This document shows, piece by piece, positions 1 through 6,338 of a stretch of DNA of 8,363 bases. Below the pieces are notes generated by a model. It saw nothing but the letters and a program-made list of their open reading frames with translations. It did no database searches and had not been told where the DNA came from. Every line of letters begins with the position of its first letter. The stretch's first letter is position 1. Source of the DNA: Bacillota bacterium. Lineage in GTDB: Bacteria; Bacillota; Clostridia; Oscillospirales; Oscillospiraceae. The stretch covers positions 1 to 8,363 of the forward strand of contig JAEXWS010000073.1 in assembly GCA_023406225.1 (NCBI GenBank). The letters run 5' to 3'. A program made the position numbers and the translations under genes.

Positions 1-1
1 G

Positions 2-1351
2 GGGGTGGGGCTCTACACGGAGATCCGCTTCCCGGATATGGACGTGCGCTTCATTGCCATCAACAACGGCATCGACAGCGAAAGCCAGCAGGACAACGAC
101 TTTACGCCCTTTTTGAACATCATCAACGAGTGGTACGCCAAGGACACCAGCAAGAAGATACGGGCGGTGTTCCGCGCCAAGGGGCTGTCCGGCCAGCGGG
201 TAGGCACCCGCATCCCCTACGGCCACCTGAAAGGTGCGGATGGGGTTTTGGTGGTGGACGAGGAGACGGCCCCGGTGGTACGGTTGATCTTTCATCTCTG
301 CGCCGAGGGCAACGGTCCGGGCAGGATTGCCCGGACCTTGACGGAGCGGCAGATACCCACACCGGGAACCGTCCGCTTCCAGCGTACCGGGCAAACTGCC
401 CAGTACCACCCGGATTTCCCCTGCTTCTGGCAGGACAGCACCATCGCCAACATTCTGGAACACAAGGAGTATCTGGGCCATACGGTGAACTTCAAGACCA
501 CCAAGAAGTCCTTCAAGAGCAAGAAAACCATCGAGAACCCGGAGGACAAGCAGGCGGTGTTCGAGAATACCCATGAGGCCATCATTGACCAGGAGACGTG
601 GGAGTTGGTGCAGAAGAACCGCCAACAGAGGCGGAGGCCCACCAAGATGGACGGGATGGGGCTGTTCTCCGGGATGCTCTACTGTGCGGACTGTGGGCAC
701 GTCCTCCACCTGAGCCGCACCCAATTCTGGACGCGAGACAAGGACTGCTACTTCTGCGGCACCTACAAGGAGAAGAAGGGCCAGTGTACCGCCCATTATA
801 TCCGGGAGGTCGTGCTGGAAACGCTGGTGCTGGAAAACATCCGAAAGGTCATCTCCATGGCCCATTTGGACGAGGGCGAACTGGTCCGCCAAATCACGGA
901 GAACAGGACGGCGGAGCAGGAGAAAGCCCAGGCCAGGGACAAGCGGCAGTTGGAGAAGCAGGAGCGGCGCATGGCGGAGATTGACGGCATCATCAAGCGG
1001 CTTTACGAGGACAACGTGGCGGGAACGCTGACGGATGAACGCTTTTCCAAGCTGTCTGGGGACTATGAGCGGGAACAGGCACGGTTAAAGGCGGAGACGG
1101 GAGAACTGCGGCAGACCGTGGAGCGATACTGGGCGAAAGAGGATAGCGTCAAGCAGTTTTTGAAGCTGGCTAAAAACTACATAGAGCCGGAAAAATTGAC
1201 CCCGGCAATGCTCCACGCTCTGGTGGACAAAATAGTTGTCCACGCCCCGGATAAGTCCAGCGGCCACCGCCGGCAGAAAATCGACATCTACTACAACTTC
1301 GTGGGACGTTTCGACCTGTCCCATGAAACGGCAACAAGAGAAACGGCGTGA
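2..1351 (+). CDS. Large serine recombinase, 5' end outside window
   Basis: Site-specific recombinase of the large serine (TnpX/TndX-like) family, which excises and integrates mobile elements through a serine-DNA intermediate. The frame is open from base 2, so the true start and roughly the first 90-100 residues, including the catalytic serine, lie upstream. The visible protein, numbered from the GTG at base 5, starts in the last part of the resolvase fold (residues 1-50, motif RFIAINNGID). A recombinase domain follows (about 55-205; IPYGH, STIANIL and EYLGHT). Next is a zinc-ribbon with Cys227/Cys230 and Cys248/Cys251/Cys261, then a long charged coiled coil (about 290-380). The C-terminus (about 385-437; LHALVDKIVVHAP) resembles the DUF4368 tail of this family. 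GC content and codon use look lower and less biased than in the core genes to the right, as expected for acquired DNA. The stop codon lies inside the terminator hairpin. Family is confident; the specific element is unknown. Confidence 0.93.
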   Translation, partial: GVGLYTEIRFPDMDVRFIAINNGIDSESQQDNDFTPFLNIINEWYAKDTSKKIRAVFRAKGLSGQRVGTRIPYGHLKGADGVLVVDEETAPVVRLIFHLCAEGNGPGRIARTLTERQIPTPGTVRFQRTGQTAQYHPDFPCFWQDSTIANILEHKEYLGHTVNFKTTKKSFKSKKTIENPEDKQAVFENTHEAIIDQETWELVQKNRQQRRRPTKMDGMGLFSGMLYCADCGHVLHLSRTQFWTRDKDCYFCGTYKEKKGQCTAHYIREVVLETLVLENIRKVISMAHLDEGELVRQITENRTAEQEKAQARDKRQLEKQERRMAEIDGIIKRLYEDNVAGTLTDERFSKLSGDYEREQARLKAETGELRQTVERYWAKEDSVKQFLKLAKNYIEPEKLTPAMLHALVDKIVVHAPDKSSGHRRQKIDIYYNFVGRFDLSHETATRETA

Positions 1352-1373
1352 TCTGCCCGAGCACATCACGCCG
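1344..1373. terminator. Bidirectional terminator between recombinase and abrB
   Basis: Nine-base-pair perfect stem CGGCGTGAT / ATCACGCCG (1344-1352 with 1365-1373). It extends past a C-C mismatch by three more pairs (TGC/GCA) to a CCGA loop. The recombinase stop codon TGA (1349-1351) sits inside the left arm. On the plus strand it is followed by a pyrimidine-rich CCTCTCTTAATTT. On the minus strand it is followed by TTTCTCTTGTT. It can therefore end transcripts of both convergent genes. The U tracts are interrupted, so efficiency is uncertain. Confidence 0.65.
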
Positions 1374-1445
1374 CCTCTCTTAATTTAAAACTTCTTTATC
1401 AGCACGCCACTTAAGCGCCGCCTCCCCTTGTTTTTTCCGTTTTGC
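1374..1445. other. Gap likely holding the mobile element's end
   Basis: 72 bases between the recombinase terminator and the abrB stop codon. It is AT-rich at first, then has an imperfect dyad around CTTAAG (1408-1417, CACTTAAGCG). Large serine recombinase genes are often the terminal gene of their element with the attachment site close by, so the element/chromosome junction may lie here. No direct-repeat partner can be seen because the other end is outside the window. Confidence 0.3.
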
Positions 1446-1688
1446 TCAGAGGCCCTTGAGCTCCTTCAGACACTTGGGACAGATATTTTTCCCCTTGAAT
1501 ACCGCGATATCCTTGGTGCCGTCGCAAAAAACACAGCTCGGCTTGTATTTTTTCAGAATGACGGACGAGCCCTCCACATAGATTTCCAATGCGTCCTTCT
1601 CCGCGATGTCCAGCGTGCGGCGCATCTCGATGGGCAGGACGATCCGGCCGAGTTCGTCCACTTTCCTAACGATTCCTGTCGATTTCAC
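1446..1688 (-). CDS. abrB: AbrB/SpoVT-family transition-state regulator
   Basis: Small (80 aa) DNA-binding regulator of the AbrB family, which forms dimers or tetramers through a swapped-hairpin fold and binds flexible AT-rich promoters during the switch to stationary phase and sporulation. The N-terminal half matches the AbrB signature closely: KSTGIVRKVDELGRIVLPIE at residues 2-21, then RRTLDIAEKDALEIYVEG and ILKKY to residue 48. The C-terminal part differs from Bacillus AbrB. It has two CxxC pairs (Cys52/Cys55 and Cys70/Cys73), probably a small zinc-binding knuckle; this variant is common in Clostridia. The start is GTG, supported by AAGGAG seven or so bases upstream. The gene converges on the recombinase and diverges from spmA. 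The symbol is assigned by family; the exact regulon is unknown. Confidence 0.92.
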   Translation of the reverse strand: MKSTGIVRKVDELGRIVLPIEMRRTLDIAEKDALEIYVEGSSVILKKYKPSCVFCDGTKDIAVFKGKNICPKCLKELKGL

Positions 1689-1733
1689 AACGTTTCTCCT
1701 TTTCTCTCATTTTTTTCTCTCTCTCATGTGATG

Positions 1734-1763
1734 ACGATACCATAGACTGTCATTATTTGTCAA
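1734..1763 (-). promoter_or_regulatory. Candidate sigma-A promoter of abrB
   Basis: Reading the minus strand, a perfect -35 TTGACA (1758-1763) is followed by an 18-nt spacer and a -10-like TATCGT (1734-1739, 4 of 6 matches). This puts the transcript start roughly 40 nt before the GTG. The -35 is strong and the -10 weak. Confidence 0.5.
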
Positions 1764-1809
1764 TTGGAAAACCGCAAACTTCAAACTATGTTAACATTTT
1801 TCTCCAATT
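1762..1809. repeat. Inverted repeat in abrB-spmA control region
   Basis: AATTGGA (1762-1768) and TCCAATT (1803-1809) form a perfect 7-bp inverted repeat. Allowing one bulged C at 1802, the pairing extends through AAA/TTT. The left arm covers the -35 region of both divergent candidate promoters. It lies in the most AT-rich stretch of the window, the kind of DNA AbrB proteins favour, so an operator role is plausible but unproven. Confidence 0.35.
1764..1792 (+). promoter_or_regulatory. Candidate promoter of spmAB
   Basis: TTGGAA (1764-1769), 17-nt spacer, TATGTT (1787-1792), each matching 4 of 6 sigma-A consensus positions. In Bacillus, spmAB is transcribed during sporulation by a sporulation sigma factor. 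I see no clear sigma-E or sigma-G match here, so this is tentative. It lies directly against the abrB -35 box. Confidence 0.3.
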
Positions 1810-1882
1810 TTGCGCACCGGGCAGACAGTTGTTTTTAAACTGTATGCCGCATTCTTCGACCTTTGGAAAGGAGGCCTTCGGC

Positions 1883-2467
1883 ATGGCGATGACTTGGGTC
1901 TGGTCCGGCATGGTGATCCTCTCTCTGGCGTTCGGCCTGTTCACCGGAAATCTGGACGCGGTGGCCAACGCCGCTATGGAAGGCGCCGGGTCCGCCATCG
2001 AGCTGAGCGTCTCCATGGCAGGCGTCTTGTGCCTTTGGACGGGCGTGATGGAAGTGATGAATGCCTGCGGGCTTTCCGCAAAGCTGGCGCGGGCTTTCCG
2101 GCCCCTTTTGCGCCGGCTGCTGCCGGAGGCCAGCCGGGACGGCGAGACGCTGGCGGCGGTGTCCGCCAACATGTCCGCCAACCTGCTGGGCCTTGGCAAC
2201 GCGGCGACGCCCCTGGGCATCCGCGCCGCCCGGCGGATGGCCAGGGGCTGCGACGGCGAAGCCAGCAACGAGCTTTGCCTGCTGGTGGTGCTGAATACCG
2301 CCTCCATCCAGCTCATTCCCGCCACCATCGCCACCGTCCGGGCGGCAAAGGGCTGCAAAACGCCCTTTGATATCCTTCCGGCGGTGTGGCTGGCGTCGGT
2401 CTTGTCGGTGATCGCGGGGCTTTTGATGGCAAAGCTTCTGTCCACGCTGGGGAGGTGGCGCAAATGA
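1883..2467 (+). CDS. spmA: Spore maturation protein A
   Basis: Integral membrane protein of the SpmA family (nucleoside-recognition/Gate domain). In Bacillus, SpmA acts with SpmB in spore core dehydration and heat resistance; the transported substrate is not known. The protein is 194 aa, close to Bacillus SpmA. Hydrophobic segments lie at about residues 5-22, 41-60, 132-150 and 165-187. The conserved family stretches ANMSANLLGLGNAATPLG (95-112) and LNTASIQLIPATIATV (137-152) are both present. The frame stays open upstream to 1757, but ATG 1883 is preferred. It has an excellent AAAGGAGG eight bases before it, and the upstream translation is not membrane-like or family-like. The stop overlaps the spmB start (ATGA), indicating coupled translation. 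Confidence 0.95.
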   Translation: MAMTWVWSGMVILSLAFGLFTGNLDAVANAAMEGAGSAIELSVSMAGVLCLWTGVMEVMNACGLSAKLARAFRPLLRRLLPEASRDGETLAAVSANMSANLLGLGNAATPLGIRAARRMARGCDGEASNELCLLVVLNTASIQLIPATIATVRAAKGCKTPFDILPAVWLASVLSVIAGLLMAKLLSTLGRWRK

Positions 2468-2985
2468 ATCTCAGCTCTCTGGTCATCCCCGTGCTGCTGG
2501 CGGGCGTGGCCATGTACGGCCTTGGGAAGCGGGTGGACGTGTACGCCGCCCTGACCCACGGCGCGGAGGAGGGCCTCACGGTCCTTTTGCGCATCGTTCC
2601 GGCCCTGGTGGGCCTGCTGACCGCCGTCAGCATGTTCCGGGCCTCCGGGGCCATGGAGTGGTTCTCCGGCCTGTGCGCGCCGGTGCTGGCCCGGCTGGGC
2701 CTGCCGCCGGAGCTGACGCCGCTGATGCTGATCCGGCCGGTATCCGGCAACGGTGCGCTGGCGGTGGCCACGGACCTGCTGGATTCCTACGGGGCGGACA
2801 GCTACATCGGCCGGGTGGCCGCCGTCATGCTGGGCAGCACGGAGACGACCTTTTACACCATCGCCGTGTACTTCGGCTCCGCTGGCATCTACAAGACCCG
2901 CCACACCGTACCCGCGGCCCTCACCGCGGACCTGACGGGCTTCGTGGCCTCCGCCTTCGCCGTGCGGCTGTTTTTCGGGACGTAG
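2464..2985 (+). CDS. spmB: Spore maturation protein B
   Basis: Membrane partner of SpmA (173 aa, near the usual length of the family), with a Gate/nucleoside-recognition domain. Both proteins are needed for proper spore core dehydration in Bacillus. Hydrophobic segments lie at about residues 5-21, 38-57 and 117-137, with a final one around 155-172. The diagnostic motifs RPVSGNGALA (91-100) and MLGSTETTFYTIAVYFGSAG (122-141) are intact. The start at 2464 overlaps the spmA stop as ATGA and has GGAGGTGG (2451-2458) in front, so the pair forms a translationally coupled operon. An in-frame start further upstream (2386) would overlap deeply with spmA and is not needed. No further plus-strand gene follows before the terminator. 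Confidence 0.95.
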   Translation: MNLSSLVIPVLLAGVAMYGLGKRVDVYAALTHGAEEGLTVLLRIVPALVGLLTAVSMFRASGAMEWFSGLCAPVLARLGLPPELTPLMLIRPVSGNGALAVATDLLDSYGADSYIGRVAAVMLGSTETTFYTIAVYFGSAGIYKTRHTVPAALTADLTGFVASAFAVRLFFGT

Positions 2986-2992
2986 GGAGTGT

Positions 2993-3027
2993 CCCCGGTT
3001 TCCTGGTTCCCGGCAAAGAAACCGGGG
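2993..3027. repeat. 10-bp perfect hairpin after spmB
   Basis: CCCCGGTTTC (2993-3002) pairs perfectly with GAAACCGGGG (3018-3027) around a 15-nt loop, beginning seven bases after the spmB stop. No T tract follows on either strand, so it is not a standard intrinsic terminator. It could stabilise the 3' end of the spmAB transcript or belong to a dispersed repeat. Confidence 0.5.
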
Positions 3028-3165
3028 CGAAGGGGCATGAGAAAACCGCCTGAAAAAAGGCCCCGCCGCTTCGGGTCATTGGGCGGGATACGCGCCCAGA
3101 CGCCCCGGGGGACGGTCCCATGGGCCCATCCGGCGAGACGCAGGCGCTTTAAGCCGCGTTTGTAT

Positions 3166-3202
3166 GCCGGGCGCGGCGGAAAGGAGCTTCCGGGCGCCCG
3201 GC
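3166..3202. repeat. Strong GC-rich interrupted hairpin
   Basis: GCCGGGCGC (3166-3174) pairs with GCGCCCGGC (3194-3202). Inside it CGGAA (3177-3181) pairs with TTCCG (3188-3192), leaving a six-base AGGAGC loop and a small asymmetric bulge. Function unknown; it may be part of an intergenic repeat or a structured RNA. Confidence 0.5.
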
Positions 3203-3260
3203 CCTTCCCGTTTGCCTCCGCGCCCCGGCGGCCCGCCCTTCCCCGGAAAAGCATATCAAA

Positions 3261-3307
3261 AAAGGACCCGGACGCCGCGTGGAGCGGCGTCCGGGTCCCT
3301 CTTTTTT
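3261..3307. terminator. Bidirectional intrinsic terminator
   Basis: A 15-bp perfect stem, GGACCCGGACGCCGC (3264-3278) with its complement (3284-3298), closes a GTGGA loop. It is flanked by a run of A on the left and CTCTTTTTT on the right, so each strand reads a GC-rich stem followed by U residues. It separates the convergent spmAB and ComEA/two-component/GerMN operons. Confidence 0.93.
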
Positions 3308-3326
3308 GGCGGCATCGCGGGACCCC

Positions 3327-4235
3327 TTACACTGCGTAAGGTCCCGTCACGTCCACCGGGCCGTAAAACCCGGTAAACTCCCCGTCCACCAGGAACTGGA
3401 CCTCCCCCACCGCGCTCAGAGACCCCAGGGAGCGCACCAGGGCCTGGACGGCCGTTTGCAGCGCCGGGCCGGAGGGCGCCTCCTCCAGCGCCACCGAGCT
3501 GAGGTTCACGTAGCACACGTCCTCCTCCAGCCAGGCGGACTTGATCCGAAAGCCCTCCGGCAGGGCGGACGCGAGCGATTTGTTCTCCGGGCCGGCCTCC
3601 AGCGCCCCGACCACCGCCTGGACCTGGGTGTCGCCCTCATAGAGCTCCAGCGTCCGCTGCTCCGCCGTCAACGCGCCCTCTTCATCCAGGAAGTACAGCG
3701 ACACCGGCAGGGTGCCCACCACGTCCTCCGTGCTGGAGAGCAGCACGTCCCTGGCGGCGAACACCTGCTTGTCCCGGTAGTCCAGCTCCCGGCCCCGGAC
3801 GGTGATGGTGACGGAGGTGATCTCCGGAAGCTGCGTCAGCGTCAATGTGACGGCGTAATCCGCCAGGGTCAGCCCCACGCCGGAGAGGGTCCCATAGGCG
3901 GAGGACAGGTCCACCTTGGCCCGGCTCCCGGCCAAATCCACGCTCAAAAGCGCCGTCCCGGCGGGGATCGTGCTGCGGAGCGTCTGGTCCTGGGGTCCGG
4001 CGAGAAGCTCGGTCAGCAAGATCTCCGCCGTTTGGCGGGGGTCCTCCATCTCCGCGTCCTCCAGATAGACCGTTTCCGTGCGGAAGGCGTCTCCCCCCGG
4101 GGCGGAGTCCAGGTGCGTCTCCCGGAAATAGAGCTGGTAGGCGTTCTCCCCCTGCCGGGCGGAGGCCGCCGCGTAGGCGCAGCCGGTGCCCAGCAGCAGC
4201 GCCACGCAGGCCAGCAGCGCCAGCGATCGTCTCAT
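3327..4235 (-). CDS. Two-domain GerMN lipoprotein-like protein
   Basis: Extracytoplasmic protein of the GerM/LpqB-related GerMN family, 302 aa. Residues 1-19 form a signal peptide ending LLLGTGC. Cys19 is probably the lipidated residue, although glycine rather than leucine at -3 makes the lipobox atypical. Two GerMN repeats follow (about 33-150 and 178-292), shown by the parallel motifs LLAGPQDQTLRSTIPAGT (77-94) and LEAGPENKSLASALPEGF (212-229), each followed by a VDLSS/VNLSS strand. Bacillus GerM is a two-domain sporulation lipoprotein that supports the SpoIIIA-SpoIIQ complex. Actinobacterial LpqB is a GerMN lipoprotein that modulates the MtrB kinase. The start ATG overlaps the kinase stop (ATGA) and has AAGGAGG upstream, so the operon context favours a role tied to the kinase. 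Which role applies is inference. Confidence 0.88.
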   Translation of the reverse strand: MRRSLALLACVALLLGTGCAYAAASARQGENAYQLYFRETHLDSAPGGDAFRTETVYLEDAEMEDPRQTAEILLTELLAGPQDQTLRSTIPAGTALLSVDLAGSRAKVDLSSAYGTLSGVGLTLADYAVTLTLTQLPEITSVTITVRGRELDYRDKQVFAARDVLLSSTEDVVGTLPVSLYFLDEEGALTAEQRTLELYEGDTQVQAVVGALEAGPENKSLASALPEGFRIKSAWLEEDVCYVNLSSVALEEAPSGPALQTAVQALVRSLGSLSAVGEVQFLVDGEFTGFYGPVDVTGPYAV

Positions 4236-5635
4236 GACGGCTCCCCTCCTTCCCTCCAGGGCCAGCGGACGGTGAACACCGCGCCGCCTCCGGCGCGGTT
4301 CGCGGCCTCCACCGTCCCGCCCCGCTTCTTCACCGTGTCGCTGACGATGGAAAGCCCCAGGCCCGTGCCGCCCGCGGCCCGGGAACGGGCCTTGTCCACC
4401 CGGTAAAACCGCTCAAAAATGCGTGGCAGGTCGGCCTCGGGGATGCCCGCGCCGTTGTCCGCCACCGCCAGGGCCACCCACTCCCCGGTCCGGCCCAGGG
4501 ACACCTGGACCGCGCCGCCCTCGGCGGAGTATTTCACAGCGTTGTCCGTCAGGTTGTAGACCACCTGGTGGATCTCGTCCCGGGTGGCCAGGACCGTGCA
4601 TCCCTCCGCCGCGTCGTAGGTCAGCTCCACGTTTTTCTCCTGGGCCACCAGGGACATCATCCGCATGACCTGCTCCAAAACCGGCAGCACGTCCACCACC
4701 GCGGGCGGCTCCAGCACGCCGCTGTCCAGCCGGGTCAGCCGAAGCAGGTCCTCCGTGATGCGGGAGAGCCGCTCCGCCTCCTGGCCGATGTCCGCCACAA
4801 ATTCCCGGGCCGTCCCCGGGTCGATGTCGTCGGTCTGCAGGATGGAATCCGTCAGCAGCCGGATGGCGGCCAGGGGCGTTTTCAGCTCGTGGGACGCGTC
4901 CGAGACGAAGCGGCGGCGGGCCGTCTCCGTGATCTGGAGGCGGTCCGTGAGGCTGTTGAACTCCTGGCCGATCTGGGCGATCTCGTCCCGTCCCCGGATA
5001 TTGGCCCGGTGGCTGTAGGCCCCCTCCCGGACCTGGCGGATGGCGGTGAGCAGCAATCCGATCTTACGGGTCAGAGCCCGGGAGAGCAGCCCGCTGAGCA
5101 GCAGCACCACCACGCCGATCACGGCGGAGAGCCGCAGCAGGTTGGATTGCAGGCCCGCCAGAAGCGCGGCCTGGTCCGTGTCGTATTCATAGGCGTACAC
5201 CGCGCCGATGATCTGGTTTTGATACAGCACCGGCGAGGTGGCCCGGCTGCGGAACGCGCCGCTGCGGTATTCGCAGGTGAACGTGTCGTTCCCAAGCAGC
5301 GCCTGGACGATCTCCGCGTACACGGCGTACTCCCCCACGGCGCTGCCGGTCTCCCGGCTGTCGTAAAGGACCTTTCCCGCGCTGTCCGTCACCAGGATGC
5401 GGGACAGGCCCGTGTCCTCCACCACCGCCATGGCCTGGGCCACGTTCTCCTCGTTCAGCCGGTCCAGGCCGGACAGGGAGTACACCATCACGGAGACGCT
5501 GGACTGGAGGGTCGTCTCCTTGGAGCGGAACACCAGGTCCTCCGACACCAGCAGGGGATAGCTGTTCAGCAGCAGCAGCACCGCCGCGATGATGAGGATG
5601 TAGCTCAGGCCGAATTTGAATTGCAGGCTGCCCAA
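4232..5635 (-). CDS. Sensor histidine kinase (HAMP, HisKA, HATPase)
   Basis: Membrane-bound two-component sensor kinase, 467 aa from the TTG start. The first membrane helix is at about residues 9-29. An extracytoplasmic PAS/Cache-like sensor domain follows (about 31-162; ILVTDSAGKVLYDS at 80-93), then a second helix (167-187) and HAMP (188-240). HisKA has the phospho-acceptor His249 in SHELKTPL. The ATPase domain has the N box with Asn365 (NLTDNAVKYS), the G1 box DNGAG (393-397), the F box around FERFYRVD and the G2 box GGTGLGLS (422-429). All catalytic motifs are intact, so it should be active, and its partner is the regulator 13 nt upstream. The start is doubtful. A much better-placed ATG (5647-5649, overlapping the regulator stop as TAATG) is one base out of frame, and one extra T in the TTTT at 5634-5637 would add MERRF in front of LGSLQFKF. 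The organisation is WalK/PhoR-like; the signal is unknown. Confidence 0.95.
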   Translation of the reverse strand: MGSLQFKFGLSYILIIAAVLLLLNSYPLLVSEDLVFRSKETTLQSSVSVMVYSLSGLDRLNEENVAQAMAVVEDTGLSRILVTDSAGKVLYDSRETGSAVGEYAVYAEIVQALLGNDTFTCEYRSGAFRSRATSPVLYQNQIIGAVYAYEYDTDQAALLAGLQSNLLRLSAVIGVVVLLLSGLLSRALTRKIGLLLTAIRQVREGAYSHRANIRGRDEIAQIGQEFNSLTDRLQITETARRRFVSDASHELKTPLAAIRLLTDSILQTDDIDPGTAREFVADIGQEAERLSRITEDLLRLTRLDSGVLEPPAVVDVLPVLEQVMRMMSLVAQEKNVELTYDAAEGCTVLATRDEIHQVVYNLTDNAVKYSAEGGAVQVSLGRTGEWVALAVADNGAGIPEADLPRIFERFYRVDKARSRAAGGTGLGLSIVSDTVKKRGGTVEAANRAGGGAVFTVRWPWREGGEPS

Positions 5636-5648
5636 AACCGACGTTCCA

Positions 5649-6326
5649 TTATCCCTTGAAATAGTACCCCACTCCCCACTTGGTCATGATGCAGGCCGGT
5701 TCCGCCGGGTTTTTCTCCAGCTTTTCCCGCAGGCGGCGGATGTGGACGTCCACCGTGCGGTAGTCCCCGGCGTAGGAATAGCCCCACACCACGTTCATCA
5801 GGTTTTCCCGGCTGTAGACCCGCCGAGGGTTGCGCATCAAAAGCTCGATGAGGTCGTACTCCTTCGCCGTCAGGTCCACGGTCTTCCCGTCCCGGACGGC
5901 CACCCGCTCCTCGGTGTTCAGCGTGATCTCTCCCGCCGTCAAAAGGGGCCCCTTGCTGCGCTGGACCCCCGTGGCCCGCCGCAGCAAGGCCCGGACCCGG
6001 GCCTTCAGCTCCAGGATGTTGAAGGGCTTGGTCAAATAGTCGTCCGCCCCGCACTCAAAGCCCATCAGCTTGTCCGCGTCCTCGCTTTTGGCCGTGAGCA
6101 TGATGATGGGGACGTTTGAAAACTCCCGGATGCGCATGCACGCCTCCAGCCCGTCCACCTCCGGCATCATCACGTCCAGAACGATCAGGTCGAAGCGCCC
6201 GTTCCGGGCCAGCTCCACGGCGGCCGCGCCGTCGTAGGCGCACTCCACCTGATACCCCTCGTTCTCCAAATTGAACTTCATGCCCTTGACCAAGAGCTTC
6301 TCGTCGTCTACCACCAGAATCCTCAT
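5649..6326 (-). CDS. OmpR/PhoB-family response regulator
   Basis: Cytoplasmic transcription factor, 225 aa, a standard length. The receiver domain (1-115) has the acidic pair Asp7/Asp8, phospho-acceptor Asp51 (LIVLDVMMPEVDG), Thr78 and Lys100 (YLTKPF). A short linker leads to a winged-helix DNA-binding domain (about 128-225). That domain includes LTAKEYDLIELLMRNP, the recognition-helix region YRTVDVHIRRLREKLE and the closing GVGYYFKG. It is presumably phosphorylated by the kinase encoded immediately downstream. The start ATG has AAAGGA seven bases upstream; that site overlaps the end of the comEA-like gene. The stop codon shares a base with an ATG that would be the natural start of the kinase gene. 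Its targets cannot be read from this window. Confidence 0.97.
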   Translation of the reverse strand: MRILVVDDEKLLVKGMKFNLENEGYQVECAYDGAAAVELARNGRFDLIVLDVMMPEVDGLEACMRIREFSNVPIIMLTAKSEDADKLMGFECGADDYLTKPFNILELKARVRALLRRATGVQRSKGPLLTAGEITLNTEERVAVRDGKTVDLTAKEYDLIELLMRNPRRVYSRENLMNVVWGYSYAGDYRTVDVHIRRLREKLEKNPAEPACIMTKWGVGYYFKG

Positions 6327-6338
6327 GCCCGTTTCCTT

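Larger units (their letters stand above)
2986..3260. other. GC-rich structured intergenic DNA, no gene
   Basis: About 275 bases between spmB and the terminator. Several long overlapping open frames occur on both strands here. Their translations are arginine/proline/glycine-rich with no recognisable domain, which is usual for GC-rich non-coding DNA. It carries at least two strong dyads (listed separately) and the short palindromes CCCCGGGG, near-palindromic GGGACGGTCCC and CCCATGGG at about 3101-3126. I found no tRNA-like, riboswitch-like or other known RNA signature. Confidence 0.5.

Noticed and set aside
1757..1882. Upstream-extended start for spmA
   Set aside because: The extra 42 residues cover the candidate promoter region and lack a ribosome binding site. 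ATG 1883 has AAAGGAGG at ideal spacing and gives the usual family length.
1786..2904. A 372-codon minus-strand frame opposite spmA and spmB
   Set aside because: No domain or start signal; spmA and spmB are unambiguous on the plus strand.
3120..3204. A possible tRNA or small RNA suggested by the stem-rich sequence
   Set aside because: No TTCGANNC T-loop, no plausible anticodon arm or cloverleaf, and no match to the signal recognition particle, RNase P or tmRNA cores that I can recognise.
2889..3376. Overlapping frames on both strands in the gap after spmB
   Set aside because: They overlap each other, run through hairpins and the terminator, and have low-complexity Arg/Pro/Gly content typical of GC-rich non-coding DNA.
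3279..5659. Long plus-strand frames (3279-4406 and 4568-5659) opposite the GerMN and kinase genes
   Set aside because: Arginine/glutamine/histidine-rich translations without recognisable domains; the minus-strand genes carry clear family motifs and operon spacing.
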